Source: Nocardia sp. SYP-A9097
GTDB lineage: Bacteria > Actinomycetota > Actinomycetes > Mycobacteriales > Mycobacteriaceae
Direction: 5' to 3'
Assembly (NCBI RefSeq): GCF_009649815.1
Contig: NZ_WJIC01000003.1
Span: forward strand, 248,001-312,000
DNA: 64,000 nucleotides
Below the pieces are notes generated by a model, which was not told the origin of the DNA, did not search any database, and was given only the letters and a program-made list of their open reading frames with translations. The position numbers were made by a program, and so were the translations under genes. Positions 17,688 through 27,252 of this stretch are shown in pieces. Position 1 is the stretch's first letter, and every line of letters begins with the position of its first letter.

Positions 17688-19163
17688 TCAGCGGGTCAGG
17701 AATCCGACATAACCGTCGGGCCGAACCAGGACCCGAGCGCCATCGCCGACACCGTATGCCCGATACGCGTGACCAGCGAAATCGACCAGTTCGACACCGG
17801 TGCAATCCGTCCCCGGTCGAACCACCGAGAGGATCTGGGTCCCGGCGAGCATGTCCATCTCGCCCGGGGATACCGGCTCGCCACCGAACATCAGCAGCGT
17901 CGCCTGCGGCCCCCGGAACGCCTCGAACAGTGTGAGCCTCCGTCCGGCGGCATCGACCAGTGGTGCGTCCGGCGCGCGATCCCCGGCGATGAGCTCGCGA
18001 GTCCCCGGATCGCCGGAGTCATTGCCCGCGACCACATCCCGATAGCTGATATCGAGCTGCTGCGTCCCCTCGCGATCCATGGCGTCCGCATCCCCATTGA
18101 CGGTCTTGTCCAGCAGTGCCGAACTCAACCCCAGCACCCGCGCCGCCACCGAACGCCGCTCGGCCTCATAGGAATCCAATAGCGCCTCGCTCCCGGCCCT
18201 CGGATTCCGCAGCGCCGCTTCGAGTTTCCAGCCGAGGTTGTAGGCATCCTGCACCCCGGTGTTCAACCCCTGCCCGCCGGTCGGCGGATGCACATGTGCG
18301 GCATCGCCGGCCAGGAACACCCGTCCCACCCGAAAGCGTTCCGCCAGGCGAATATTCGGCCGCCACACCGTCGACCAGCTCGCTTCGCTGAGCACGATAT
18401 CGGTCCGGCCGGTGCGCTCTTCCAGAAGCCGCTGCAACGCCGCCAGATCCGTGCCCGTGTCCTGGTCGAGTGGCGCCATGAACTGGAACTTGCGCCCACC
18501 GGGCAAGGGCGACATGGCGATTCCGGCCATCGGATTCTCGGCATTTGCGAACCAGTACCCGAACTCGTGATCGAGCGCATCGGCCCGCACATCCCCGAGC
18601 AGCATGCGAATCGACTCATCGGTGGTGCCCTCGAACGCGATACCGAGCACCTTGCGCACCGTGCTGCGCCCGCCATCCGCGCCCACGAGATAGGCCACCC
18701 GTACCGTTTCGGTGGCATCGCCGTGCGCCAGCGTGACGGTCACCCCGTCCTCGTCCGCCACGAATTCCGCTACACCCGTGCCGAGTTCGACCTCGACCCC
18801 GAATTCCGCCAGACGATCCCGCAGCAGCCCCTCGGTATCGGATTGCCCGAGCACCCACGGATTCGGATGCGGCACATCGGGAGTGGCCTCGCGCGGCGGT
18901 GTCATTCGCCGCTCCGCGACCAATTCCCCGCCCAGATGAATGCGCATGAGCGGTTGCGGTATCCCGGCCGCCAGCACCGCGTCCAGCACCCCGAGATCGT
19001 CGAAGACCTCGAGCGTTCGCGGCTGGATCCCGTCACCCCGCGACCCGTCGAAGAACGCGTCGGCGTGGTCGACAATGCGCACCGCGACACCGCGACGCGC
19101 CAGATCGATGGCGAGAGTGAGGCCGGTGGGACCCGCACCCGCGATGAGTACCTGCGGAAACAT
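17688..19163 (-). CDS. FAD-dependent aromatic monooxygenase (PheA/TfdB type)
   Basis: A 491-residue group A flavin monooxygenase. The FAD dinucleotide fold is VLIAGAGPTGLTLAIDLARR at residue 5; DGxxS is represented by LVGADGGRSTVRKVLGI near 160-176, and the second FAD motif GRVFLAGDAAHVHPPTGGQG near 280, followed by LNTGVQDAYNLGWKL. A thioredoxin-like C-terminal domain ends with RVLVRPDGYVGFLTR. Members hydroxylate phenols, polyketides or rifamycins (Rox); the substrate cannot be set here. ATG 19163 has AGGAG 7 bases upstream, and the earlier GTG at 19193 falls in the operator. It is divergent from a TetR regulator. Confidence 0.88.
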   Translation of the reverse strand: MFPQVLIAGAGPTGLTLAIDLARRGVAVRIVDHADAFFDGSRGDGIQPRTLEVFDDLGVLDAVLAAGIPQPLMRIHLGGELVAERRMTPPREATPDVPHPNPWVLGQSDTEGLLRDRLAEFGVEVELGTGVAEFVADEDGVTVTLAHGDATETVRVAYLVGADGGRSTVRKVLGIAFEGTTDESIRMLLGDVRADALDHEFGYWFANAENPMAGIAMSPLPGGRKFQFMAPLDQDTGTDLAALQRLLEERTGRTDIVLSEASWSTVWRPNIRLAERFRVGRVFLAGDAAHVHPPTGGQGLNTGVQDAYNLGWKLEAALRNPRAGSEALLDSYEAERRSVAARVLGLSSALLDKTVNGDADAMDREGTQQLDISYRDVVAGNDSGDPGTRELIAGDRAPDAPLVDAAGRRLTLFEAFRGPQATLLMFGGEPVSPGEMDMLAGTQILSVVRPGTDCTGVELVDFAGHAYRAYGVGDGARVLVRPDGYVGFLTR

Positions 19164-19178
19164 GACAACTCCTGAAAC

Positions 19179-19207
19179 TGAATCGATATTCACTGAATGT
19201 GAATTCA
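19179..19207. promoter_or_regulatory. twin palindromic operators for the divergent TetR regulator
   Basis: Two 14-bp palindromes with the same arms, TGAATCGATATTCA (19179-19192) and TGAATGTGAATTCA (19194-19207), lie 15 bases centre to centre between the monooxygenase ATG and the TetR gene. The spacing and identity of the arms (TGAAT/ATTCA) point to cooperative binding by two dimers of the adjacent TetR protein, repressing both genes. The link is inference from position and symmetry. Confidence 0.8.
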
Positions 19208-19249
19208 GTATTATGGGTGGTAGTTTCCGCTGTCAAGGAGGTGGTCGAA

Positions 19250-19855
19250 ATGGCCGGACGCCGTCAGGAGCGGTCGACCGAGACCGAAGAGGCGCTCAAA
19301 TCCGCCGCGCGGCGACTGTTCGCCGAACGCGGCTACCTGAACACCAAGATCACCGACATCACCGCCGCGGCCGGCCGCGCGGCGGGCTCGTTCTACAACC
19401 ACTTCGCGAGCAAGGAGGAACTACTTCAGTCGCTGCTGAAAGACCTTGCGGTGGAGGGGGATACCTCGGCCGAGGCGCCGGGTCACAATCCGGACTTCAC
19501 TGATCCGGCGGCGGTCCGCTACCACGTGGACCAGTACTGGAGTTTCGCTCGCCGGAACTGGGCGGTCATGCGCGCGATGAACCAGGCCGCCCTGGTCAAT
19601 GCGGAATTCGCCCAGCTGGTCACCGGTTTCGGCGCGGAACAGCGCGCCGATATCGCCGATCATCTGGACGGCTTCGCCGCCGCCGGGCTGAAACTTCCGG
19701 GCAGCGTCGACGCCAGCCTGGCCATGATGTTCCTGGCGACGAGCGGTCTGCTGCAGGCCGTCGAAGAGGGTGCGCTGGAACTCACCGATGCCGAGGCCGT
19801 CGACGCGCTCACGAGTTTCATCTACCGCGGCCTCACCGGCCGCGATATCGAATAA
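19250..19855 (+). CDS. TetR/AcrR family repressor
   Basis: A 201-residue regulator. ALKSAARRLFAERGYLNTKI, then TDITAAAGRAAGSFYNHFAS and KEELL (residues 12-60) is the TetR helix-turn-helix with the diagnostic GSFYNHF recognition helix. The rest is the helical ligand-binding/dimer domain. ATG 19250 is chosen for AAGGAGGTGG about 8 bases upstream; an open frame runs to 19199 across the operator. It is divergent from a flavin monooxygenase gene with twin operators between them, a common arrangement in which the monooxygenase substrate or product is the inducer. Confidence 0.9.
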   Translation: MAGRRQERSTETEEALKSAARRLFAERGYLNTKITDITAAAGRAAGSFYNHFASKEELLQSLLKDLAVEGDTSAEAPGHNPDFTDPAAVRYHVDQYWSFARRNWAVMRAMNQAALVNAEFAQLVTGFGAEQRADIADHLDGFAAAGLKLPGSVDASLAMMFLATSGLLQAVEEGALELTDAEAVDALTSFIYRGLTGRDIE

Positions 19856-19856
19856 G

Positions 19857-20822
19857 TCAGGGCAGCAGCACAACCGACCCGGTTGTCTTGCGCCCCTCCA
19901 GATCTCGATGCGCCTGCTCGGCATGGGCCAGCGGATAGCTCGCCCCCACCCGCACATTGAGCGATCCATCGGCAATGGCATTCATGATATCGCCTGCGCG
20001 CCAGAGCAATTCGGCGCGATTACGGATGTAGTGCGCCAGCGTCGGCCGCGTCACGAACAGTGAACCCGCCGGATTCAACCGCTGCAGATCGAACGGCGGC
20101 ACCGGCCCGCTCGCCGCGCCGTACAGCGCCAGCATGCCGCGAATTCGCACCGCCGCCAGACTGGCCTCGAAGGTGTCCTTACCGACCCCGTCATAGGCTG
20201 CCGCCACACCCACCCCATCGGTGAGTTCCCTTACCCGCGCGGCGATTTCATCGTCATAGCGCAGCACCTCGAAGGCTCCCGCCTCGCGAGAGAGCTTCTC
20301 CTTGTCATCGGTCGACACGGTGGTGATCACCCGCACCCCGCGCCCCGCCAGCAGTTGGGTCAGAATCAGTCCGACTCCGCCGGCCCCGGCATGCACGAGC
20401 ACCGTCTCGCCCGCCTCGGGCTTGTAGATCGATTCGATCAGGTAGTGCGCCGTCATGCCCTGCAGCAGCGCGGAGGCCGCGACGGGCGCGGATACCCCGG
20501 CGGGCACCGGAATCGCGGAAGCCGCAGGCACCAGCACCTTCTCGGCATAGCTCCCGGGCGCGGCCGCCCATGCCACCCGATCGCCGACCCGGAAGTCGGT
20601 GACATCCGCCCCGAGAGCGGTCACCCGGCCGGTGCCCTCGGCGCCCGGAATGTAGGGCAACGACGTGGGATAGAACCCGCTCCGGATATAGGTGTCGATG
20701 AAATTGACGCCGATAGCCTCGGTCTCCACCAGTAACTGCCCCGGCCCGACCTGCGGGTCCGGAACCTCGCTGAGCCGCAGAACCTCGGGACCGCCGTTTT
20801 CGGAAACCTGGATGGCGCGCAT
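19857..20822 (-). CDS. qor: quinone oxidoreductase (zeta-crystallin type, NADPH-dependent)
   Basis: A zinc-free medium-chain dehydrogenase/reductase of 321 residues that reduces quinones with NADPH. MRAIQVSENGGPEVLRLSEV is the standard family start; GVNFIDTYIRSGFYPTSLPY is the quinone reductase signature near residue 40, GRVTALGADVTDFRVGDRVA follows, and VLVHAGAGGVGLILTQLLAG near 140 is the cofactor-binding AxxGxxG loop. It ends head to tail with the TetR stop 1 base away, so the two transcripts converge. M. tuberculosis has qor (Rv1454c) in the same relative place. Confidence 0.92.
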   Translation of the reverse strand: MRAIQVSENGGPEVLRLSEVPDPQVGPGQLLVETEAIGVNFIDTYIRSGFYPTSLPYIPGAEGTGRVTALGADVTDFRVGDRVAWAAAPGSYAEKVLVPAASAIPVPAGVSAPVAASALLQGMTAHYLIESIYKPEAGETVLVHAGAGGVGLILTQLLAGRGVRVITTVSTDDKEKLSREAGAFEVLRYDDEIAARVRELTDGVGVAAAYDGVGKDTFEASLAAVRIRGMLALYGAASGPVPPFDLQRLNPAGSLFVTRPTLAHYIRNRAELLWRAGDIMNAIADGSLNVRVGASYPLAHAEQAHRDLEGRKTTGSVVLLP

Positions 20823-20902
20823 CATCCCGTTCTACACCCGCGCCACTGTGAGCTGTACGGCGGCTCATCGACTCTGATCTACCGGTGGGTAAACTGCTCG
20901 GC

Positions 20903-21253
20903 ATGAGCGCTACCGCTGCCCCGGCATCCGTCAAGTTGTCGCCGTCCGTCGTCGATTCCGTCAAGGGATTCCTCGCCGAGCACGGTGGTTCCGCTACCGC
21001 GGTGCTGCAGCCCATCGGTCGTATCGGCGTCCGCGTCACCCTGGTCGGTGCCGACGGTATCCTCGGTGATCGAGTCGTCGGTGACCTCGAGACCGCCAAG
21101 GCTCTCGTGGCCACCATCGACGGTCTCACCGAGGCCGATGAGTGGAACCGCGAACTCGTCAACCTCGTCACCCCGGCCAAGGGTCATTGGGCCAAGATGG
21201 CGGGCTGGGTTGCCCGGCAGAAGCGATTCCCCAAGGCGCGCAACGAGAAGTAG
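20903..21253 (+). CDS. conserved hypothetical actinobacterial protein
   Basis: A 116-residue soluble protein. SVVDSVKGFLAEHGGSATAV and LQPIGRIGVRVTLVGADGIL suggest an alpha/beta domain; LVNLVTPAKGHWAKMAGWVA ends in a basic tail. I do not recognise a named family. The ATG at 20903 gives the more natural start; a GTG 18 bases earlier is in frame. It is divergent from qor with an 80-base gap and precedes the GntR gene by 49 bases, so it may be co-transcribed with the PTS regulator. Confidence 0.65.
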   Translation: MSATAAPASVKLSPSVVDSVKGFLAEHGGSATAVLQPIGRIGVRVTLVGADGILGDRVVGDLETAKALVATIDGLTEADEWNRELVNLVTPAKGHWAKMAGWVARQKRFPKARNEK

Positions 21254-21302
21254 GTCGAATGAGCCCGCAATCCGCGGGGGCCGTACGGACCCAGAGGACG
21301 AT

Positions 21303-22010
21303 GTGACGGGTCGAGTGACCAAACAGGCGCAGCTGCGCACCGCGCTGACGACCCTGTGCGCGCAGTTGCGCCCCGGTGAGATGCTGCCCAGCGAACGCCA
21401 GCTCTGCGACGACTACCGGGTCAGTCGTATGACGGTGCGAGAAGTGCTGGGGCAGCTCGAAACCGAGGGCGTCATCACCCGTATTCCGGGCAAGGGCACC
21501 TTCGTCGCCGAACGAGTGGCGCGCTCCCGCCTGCACATGGCGTCCTTCAGCGATGACATGCGCCGCCTCGGCCGCACGCCCAGCACGGTGGTGCTGCACA
21601 CCGATTACGCTGTGCCGCCGCCCGCTTCGATCAACGCCCTCGGAACGAGCGCCGGAGACAAGGCTTTTCACCTGGTGCGTCTCCGATTGGCCGACGGCCT
21701 ACCGATTTCCATCGATGACGGCTGGTACCGCGCCGACCTGCTCCCCGGCCTACTGGATCACGACCTGACGAAATCGCTCTACTCCCTGCTGGAGCAGCAG
21801 TACGACTGCCCGATCGACCGCGCCGACCAAACGGTCCGCGCGGTCGCCGCCGACGAACGCGGCGCGGGCTGGCTGGGCACCGATGTCGGCTCACCCCTGC
21901 TGGCCTTCGACCGCATGTCCTACTCCCGCGACCGCTGCATCGAACACGCCCAATCCTGGTACCGCGCGGACCGCTACCAGGTCTACATGACGGTCTCCGC
22001 GGGCGACTAG
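21303..22010 (+). CDS. dasR: GntR/HutC-family regulator, probable DasR/NagR ortholog
   Basis: A 235-residue repressor. LRPGEMLPSERQLCDDYRVS and RMTVREVLGQLETEGVITRI, then PGKGTFVAE, form the GntR winged helix (residues about 20-72). The C-terminal part (LHMASFSDDMRRLGRTPSTV, then LADGLPISIDDGWYRADLLP) is the UTRA ligand domain of HutC-type members, which bind aminosugar phosphates. GTG 21303 has AGAGGA 6 bases upstream. The neighbouring genes are a GlcNAc PTS, nagA and nagB, and two DasR-like palindromes lie in the PTS promoter, so it very probably controls GlcNAc uptake. The symbol is by context. Confidence 0.85.
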   Translation: MTGRVTKQAQLRTALTTLCAQLRPGEMLPSERQLCDDYRVSRMTVREVLGQLETEGVITRIPGKGTFVAERVARSRLHMASFSDDMRRLGRTPSTVVLHTDYAVPPPASINALGTSAGDKAFHLVRLRLADGLPISIDDGWYRADLLPGLLDHDLTKSLYSLLEQQYDCPIDRADQTVRAVAADERGAGWLGTDVGSPLLAFDRMSYSRDRCIEHAQSWYRADRYQVYMTVSAGD

Positions 22011-22033
22011 CGCGTTCGACCGCGTAAACGACT

Positions 22034-22068
22034 GAGCCCCAGCCTGATTCGGGCCGGGGCTCGGTTCG
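22034..22068. terminator. terminator between the GntR gene and IIA gene
   Basis: GAGCCCC (22034-22040) pairs with GGGGCTC (22056-22062) over a 15-base loop, followed by GGTTCGTT. It lies 24 bases after the regulator stop and 13 bases beyond the IIA stop on the other strand, so it may end both converging transcripts. Confidence 0.75.
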
Positions 22069-22080
22069 TTCGGAGGCGAC

Positions 22081-22530
22081 TCAGATCGAGAAGAGTGCCT
22101 CGCCCGTAGTGACTTCGCCGGTGGCCGCGTGCTGGGCCGAGCCCGGCGCGGTGTCCATGACGACGACCGGGACGGCGGCGCTGAGTCCCAGGCGGCGAAT
22201 GGCATTCGGCGAGAAGGTAACCAGAGGTTCGCCAACCTCTATTCGATCACCCTCGGTGGCCTTCACTTGGAACAGGTCCGGCTTGCCGACGGTGTCGATG
22301 CCGACGTGCAGCAGGACCCCGGCCCCATCGTCGGAGACGATGACGGCGGCGTGCGGATGCAGCTTCACGATCGAACCGGAGATCGGTGCGACGACCGTGA
22401 TCGGGTCATCGGTATCGGGCGGTTCGATGGCGACGCCCGCGCCGACCAGCTCCGCCGAGAACACCGGATCGGGCACTTCGGACAAGGGGATGGCGCGGCC
22501 GGGCAGGGGCGCGAGAATCCGGGTGGTCAT
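22081..22530 (-). CDS. crr: PTS glucose/GlcNAc-family IIA component
   Basis: Phosphocarrier of the glucose-family phosphotransferase system. It takes phosphate from HPr and passes it to the IIB cysteine. The 149-residue length is that of a single-domain EIIA(Glc). VVAPISGSIVKLHPHAAVIV holds the first conserved histidine (H60) and GAGVLLHVGIDTVGK the phosphorylated one (H75); FSPNAIRRLGLSAAVPVVVM is the C-terminal core. The ATG overlaps the IIB stop as ATGA, so translation is coupled. In actinobacteria the IIA, IIB and IIC parts are often separate genes, as here. Confidence 0.93.
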   Translation of the reverse strand: MTTRILAPLPGRAIPLSEVPDPVFSAELVGAGVAIEPPDTDDPITVVAPISGSIVKLHPHAAVIVSDDGAGVLLHVGIDTVGKPDLFQVKATEGDRIEVGEPLVTFSPNAIRRLGLSAAVPVVVMDTAPGSAQHAATGEVTTGEALFSI

Positions 22531-22760
22531 GGAAGTAGATCGTTGATGTCTTCGGCCAGGGCATCGGCGGTCGGGCCGACCACGACCTGAACCGCGTCAC
22601 CCATCTTGACCACGCCGTGTGCGCCCGCGGCCTTGAGATCCTTCTCGTTCACCAGTGCAGGGTCCTTGACCTCGACGCGCAAGCGCGTGATGCAACCCTC
22701 CACCTCGACGATATTGCCGGCACCGCCGAGACCGGCAACGATTTGATCGACTTTCGACAT
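22527..22760 (-). CDS. PTS GlcNAc/glucose IIB component
   Basis: A 77-residue free-standing IIB domain. AGNIVEVEGCITRLRVEVKD carries the phospho-accepting cysteine C23 in the strict GCxTRLR context, and GVVKMGDAVQVVVGPTADAL is the C-terminal strand pair. It passes phosphate from IIA to the sugar carried by IIC. It is first in a two-gene minus-strand operon (IIB-IIA), whose promoter carries two DasR-like palindromes and faces the IIC-HPr-EI operon. The length is full for an isolated domain. Confidence 0.93.
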   Translation of the reverse strand: MSKVDQIVAGLGGAGNIVEVEGCITRLRVEVKDPALVNEKDLKAAGAHGVVKMGDAVQVVVGPTADALAEDINDLLP

Positions 22761-22790
22761 CTTTCCTCCGTGCGTGTCGAGTGGACAAAG

Positions 22791-22824
22791 CTGGTTATAA
22801 CCAGTTTACTGTGGTTATAACCAG
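22791..22824. promoter_or_regulatory. two DasR-like operators (dre sites) in the divergent PTS promoter
   Basis: CTGGTTATAACCAG (22791-22804, perfect 14-bp palindrome) and GTGGTTATAACCAG (22811-22824) are spaced exactly 20 bases apart. Both contain TGGTNNNNACCA, the core of the Streptomyces DasR site (established). A further half site ACTGGT lies at 22836. The position between the IIB-IIA and IIC-HPr-EI operons and the nearby GntR gene support GlcNAc-6-phosphate or glucosamine-6-phosphate control of both operons. Confidence 0.88.
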
Positions 22825-22871
22825 TCACCCTATCTACTGGTGACCCTATTCACAGACTGAGGACCACCGCT

Positions 22872-24091
<1,220 letters not shown>

Positions 24092-24092
<1 letters not shown>

Positions 24093-24355
24093 TGATCAAT
24101 CGCACCGCTGTTGTTGCGTCGAAGACCGGTCTGCATGCCCGCCCGGCCGCGCTCTTCGCGCAGGCCGCCGCCAAATCGGCTGTCCCGGTGACCATTTCGG
24201 TCGACGACAAGCCGCCGGTCGCCGCAGGTAGCCTGTTGCAGATCATGACCCTGGGCGTGAAGCAGGGCGATGAGGTCGTACTCTCCACCGAGGAAGGCAA
24301 TGAGGACGCCCTCGAACAGCTGGTCAAGCTGCTGGAGACCGATCTTGACGCATGA
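24092..24355 (+). CDS. ptsH: phosphocarrier protein HPr
   Basis: An 87-residue general PTS protein that carries phosphate from EI to IIA. ASKTGLHARPAALFAQAA contains the active-site histidine H15 in the invariant GLHARPA motif. The serine region AAGSLLQIMTLGVKQGDEV is present, with Ser47 in the position of the regulatory serine of Gram-positive HPr; no HPr kinase gene is in the window. It overlaps the IIC stop by one base and the EI start by 11 bases, so the three genes are translated as a unit. Confidence 0.95.
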
Positions 24356-26000
24356 GGTGCCCGGCGTCGCCGCCGCTCCCGGGCTGGCGCTCGGACCGGT
24401 GAAGTGGCTGGCGCCCGCGCCCGTCACCAGCCCGTCCGACGCCCCCGGAAGTAATATCGACGCCGAAATCTCCCGCGCCGAAGCGGCTTTCGAGGCGGTG
24501 GCTGCGCGGTACTCCGCCCAGGCCATCGATGCCGAGGGCCCGGCCGCCGACATCCTGTTCATGACCTCTGCGCTGGCGGCCGACCCGGCCTTGCTCGATC
24601 AGGTGCGCGCCGGTATCCGTGCCGGTGGACCCACCGCGCATTCGGTCACCGAGACGGTCGCGCATTTCGCCGATCAGTTGACGGCGCTGGGCGGCATGAT
24701 GGCCGAGCGAGCATCGGACCTGCGGGATGTGGGGCAGCGGGTGGTCGCCGAACTGCTCGGTGTGGATCCGCCCGGAATCCCGGACAGCGCAGAGCCTTTC
24801 GTGCTGGCCGCACAGGATCTGGCACCCGCCGATACCGCGACCCTGGATCCGGCGATCGTGGTCGGATTGCTCACCGTCGCAGGCGGGCCCACCTCGCATA
24901 CCGCGATTCTGGCCAAGGCCCTGGGCATTCCGGCCGTGGTGGCCTGCCCGGACGCGGCCGATATCGCGGAGAACACCGTGGTCGTGGTCGACGGCACCAC
25001 CGGTGTCGTCGAGATCGACCCGACCGCGGGGCGGCGCGCGGAAGTGCTTGCCGTGCGCGCACGACAGGCGGACGCCCCCGCCGGTCCCGGCCGCACCGCC
25101 GACGGGCACGCGGTACCGCTGCTCGCCAATGTGGGCAGTGTCGCCGACGCACAACTGGCCGTCGAACTCGGCGCGGAGGGTGTGGGCCTTTTCCGCACCG
25201 AATTCCTGTTCCTCGGAAGGCAATCCGCGCCGACCGTGGCCGAACAGACCGAGCAATACGCGGACATCTTCCGGGTCATGGGGGAGCGGCCGATCACCGT
25301 CCGCACCCTGGACGCGGGCTCGGACAAGCCGCTGCCCTTCCTCAACCTGCCGGATGAGGAGAACCCCGCGCTGGGCGTGCGCGGCTTGCGGTTGAGCAGC
25401 GTCGATGAGGGGACGCTGCTCAATCAGCTCACCGCCATCGAGGCCGCGCGCACGGCCGCCGGGGCTACCGTGAGCGTTATGGCCCCCATGGTCGGCACCG
25501 TCGAGGAGGCGCAGTACTTCGCCGCCCGCGCACGTGCGGCCGGGGTGCGCTCACCGGGCGTCATGGTGGAGATTCCGGCCGCCGCGATCCGCTCGGAACA
25601 CCTTGGCGCGGAGGTGGATTTCTTCTCCATCGGCACCAACGACCTCTCTCAATACCTGTTCGGCGCGGACCGTATGTCCTCGACACTGGCCGCGCTGCAC
25701 AATCCATGGCAGCCCGCGCTGGCCGCGACCATTGCCATGGTCGTCGCCGGAGCGAGTAAGCATGATGTGAAGGTCGGCGTCTGCGGCGAATCCGCGTCCA
25801 ATCCCGAATTCGCCTGTGTGCTGGTCGGTCTCGGCGTCGAGACGCTGTCGATGGCACCGCGCTCCCTGGCGGGCGTGCGGGCTCAGCTCGCCGAGGTGAC
25901 GCTGGAGCAATGCCGGGCCGCCGCCGCGGCGGTGGTCGCCGCGAGCACCGCCGACGATGCGGTGCGGGCGGCGAGGGTCGCATTGGGGCGGAAAAGTTGA
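24345..26000 (+). CDS. ptsI: phosphoenolpyruvate-protein phosphotransferase (PTS enzyme I)
   Basis: Starts the PTS phosphate relay by autophosphorylating from phosphoenolpyruvate and donating to HPr. The protein has 551 residues. LLTVAGGPTSHTAILAKALG carries the active histidine H185; GVGLFRTEFLFLGRQSAPTV and the C-terminal SIGTNDLSQYLFGADRMSST are PEP-binding signatures. The frame is open upstream into ptsH. TTG 24345 gives the family N-terminus (THEVPGVAAAPG) and overlaps the ptsH stop by 11 bases; GTG 24357 is an alternative start. Confidence 0.94.
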   Translation: MTHEVPGVAAAPGLALGPVKWLAPAPVTSPSDAPGSNIDAEISRAEAAFEAVAARYSAQAIDAEGPAADILFMTSALAADPALLDQVRAGIRAGGPTAHSVTETVAHFADQLTALGGMMAERASDLRDVGQRVVAELLGVDPPGIPDSAEPFVLAAQDLAPADTATLDPAIVVGLLTVAGGPTSHTAILAKALGIPAVVACPDAADIAENTVVVVDGTTGVVEIDPTAGRRAEVLAVRARQADAPAGPGRTADGHAVPLLANVGSVADAQLAVELGAEGVGLFRTEFLFLGRQSAPTVAEQTEQYADIFRVMGERPITVRTLDAGSDKPLPFLNLPDEENPALGVRGLRLSSVDEGTLLNQLTAIEAARTAAGATVSVMAPMVGTVEEAQYFAARARAAGVRSPGVMVEIPAAAIRSEHLGAEVDFFSIGTNDLSQYLFGADRMSSTLAALHNPWQPALAATIAMVVAGASKHDVKVGVCGESASNPEFACVLVGLGVETLSMAPRSLAGVRAQLAEVTLEQCRAAAAAVVAASTADDAVRAARVALGRKS

Positions 26001-26085
26001 GGGCGGCAATGCAATCCGCCGCGACCCGCCGGTTGGGTGAGTCGCGGCGAGTGAGACCGGCTCCGCGTGCGGGGGCGACTTCGCC

Positions 26086-27252
26086 GTGAGGACGACTCTG
26101 CGCGGCCGGGTCGTCACTCTCACCGAGGCGGGCGAACTCGCCGACGGTGTGGTGTCGTTCGACGGACCGCTGCTCGACTACGTCGGCCCGGCAACGGGAT
26201 TCGACGGTGAGCTCCCCGAGCCGGTGGGGGAGCCGCCGGTGATCCTGCCCGGTCTCATCGATGTGCACTGCCACGGCGGTGGCGGATTCGGTTTCCCCGA
26301 AACGGATTCCGACGGTGTCGCTGTCGCGGCGGACTTCCACCGCAGGCGCGGCACAACCACGCTGGTCGCCTCGCTGGTCTCGGCCACCGAAGCCGAACTG
26401 CGCGAACGTATCGACGTGCTGGGCAAGGCGATCGACGACGGTCTGCTCGCGGGCATTCACCTCGAAGGACCGTTCATCAGCGAACACCGCAGGGGCGCAC
26501 ACAATCCCGACCGGATTATCGGGGGCGACCCGGCCATGCTGGAGCGGCTCATCGACTACGCCGGTGGGCGCATCCTCTCGGTCACCATCGCGCCCGAGAC
26601 CGACAACTTCGATGCCCTGGCCGATGTGCTGGCGGACGCGAATGTGGTGCTGTCCCTGGGGCATACGGTCGCCGACTACGACCGCTCGGTGCACGCAATG
26701 CACCGCGGCTGGCGGGTATCCATCACCCACCTGTTCAATGCCATGCCCGAACTCGCACACCGCGATGTCAATTTCCTCACCGCCGCAATGGCCGCCGCCG
26801 GCCGCGGCGATGTGGTGGCCGAAGTCATCGCCGACGGTGTGCATTTGGCCGACGGCACCGTGCGCATGGTCTTCGACACCATCGGCCCGGACAATCTCGC
26901 CCTCATCACCGACGCCATGGCCGCCGCGGGCGAACCCGACGGCCGCTACCACCTGGGAAGTCTGGATGTCGTGGTGAAGGATGGTGTTTCGCGACTCTAC
27001 GATCCGAATGGCGAGGGAGCTATCGCGGGTGGCACCGCGTGCGCAGCGGATGTCCTGCGCCGCACCGTCTTCCATGCGGGCGTGGACCTGACCGCCGCCA
27101 CCACCGCGGCGTGCGCTACCCCCGCCCGACTGCTCGGCCGCGCAGACGAAATCGGCTCTCTCCGACCCGGCATGCGAGCCGATCTGCTCGTCACCGACCA
27201 CCATCTGACCCCGATAACCGTGTACAAGGATGGACTGCAATGGAACTCGTGA
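26086..27252 (+). CDS. nagA: N-acetylglucosamine-6-phosphate deacetylase
   Basis: Deacetylates GlcNAc-6-phosphate delivered by the PTS. It has 388 residues. GLIDVHCHGGGGFGFPETDS has the HxH metal site, LLAGIHLEGPFISEHRRGAH the metal-binding glutamate, SLGHTVADYDRS and VSITHLFNAMPELAHR the further histidines, and LALITDAMAAAGEPDGRYHL the catalytic aspartate. It starts with GTG 86 bases after the ptsI stop and ends 13 bases inside nagB. The gap after ptsI is short enough for read-through, so nagA and nagB probably belong to the PTS operon. Confidence 0.95.
   Translation: MRTTLRGRVVTLTEAGELADGVVSFDGPLLDYVGPATGFDGELPEPVGEPPVILPGLIDVHCHGGGGFGFPETDSDGVAVAADFHRRRGTTTLVASLVSATEAELRERIDVLGKAIDDGLLAGIHLEGPFISEHRRGAHNPDRIIGGDPAMLERLIDYAGGRILSVTIAPETDNFDALADVLADANVVLSLGHTVADYDRSVHAMHRGWRVSITHLFNAMPELAHRDVNFLTAAMAAAGRGDVVAEVIADGVHLADGTVRMVFDTIGPDNLALITDAMAAAGEPDGRYHLGSLDVVVKDGVSRLYDPNGEGAIAGGTACAADVLRRTVFHAGVDLTAATTAACATPARLLGRADEIGSLRPGMRADLLVTDHHLTPITVYKDGLQWNS

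Noticed and set aside
25561..27240. A 559-codon minus-strand open frame
   Set aside because: Antisense to ptsI and nagA, both with full sets of catalytic motifs on the plus strand.
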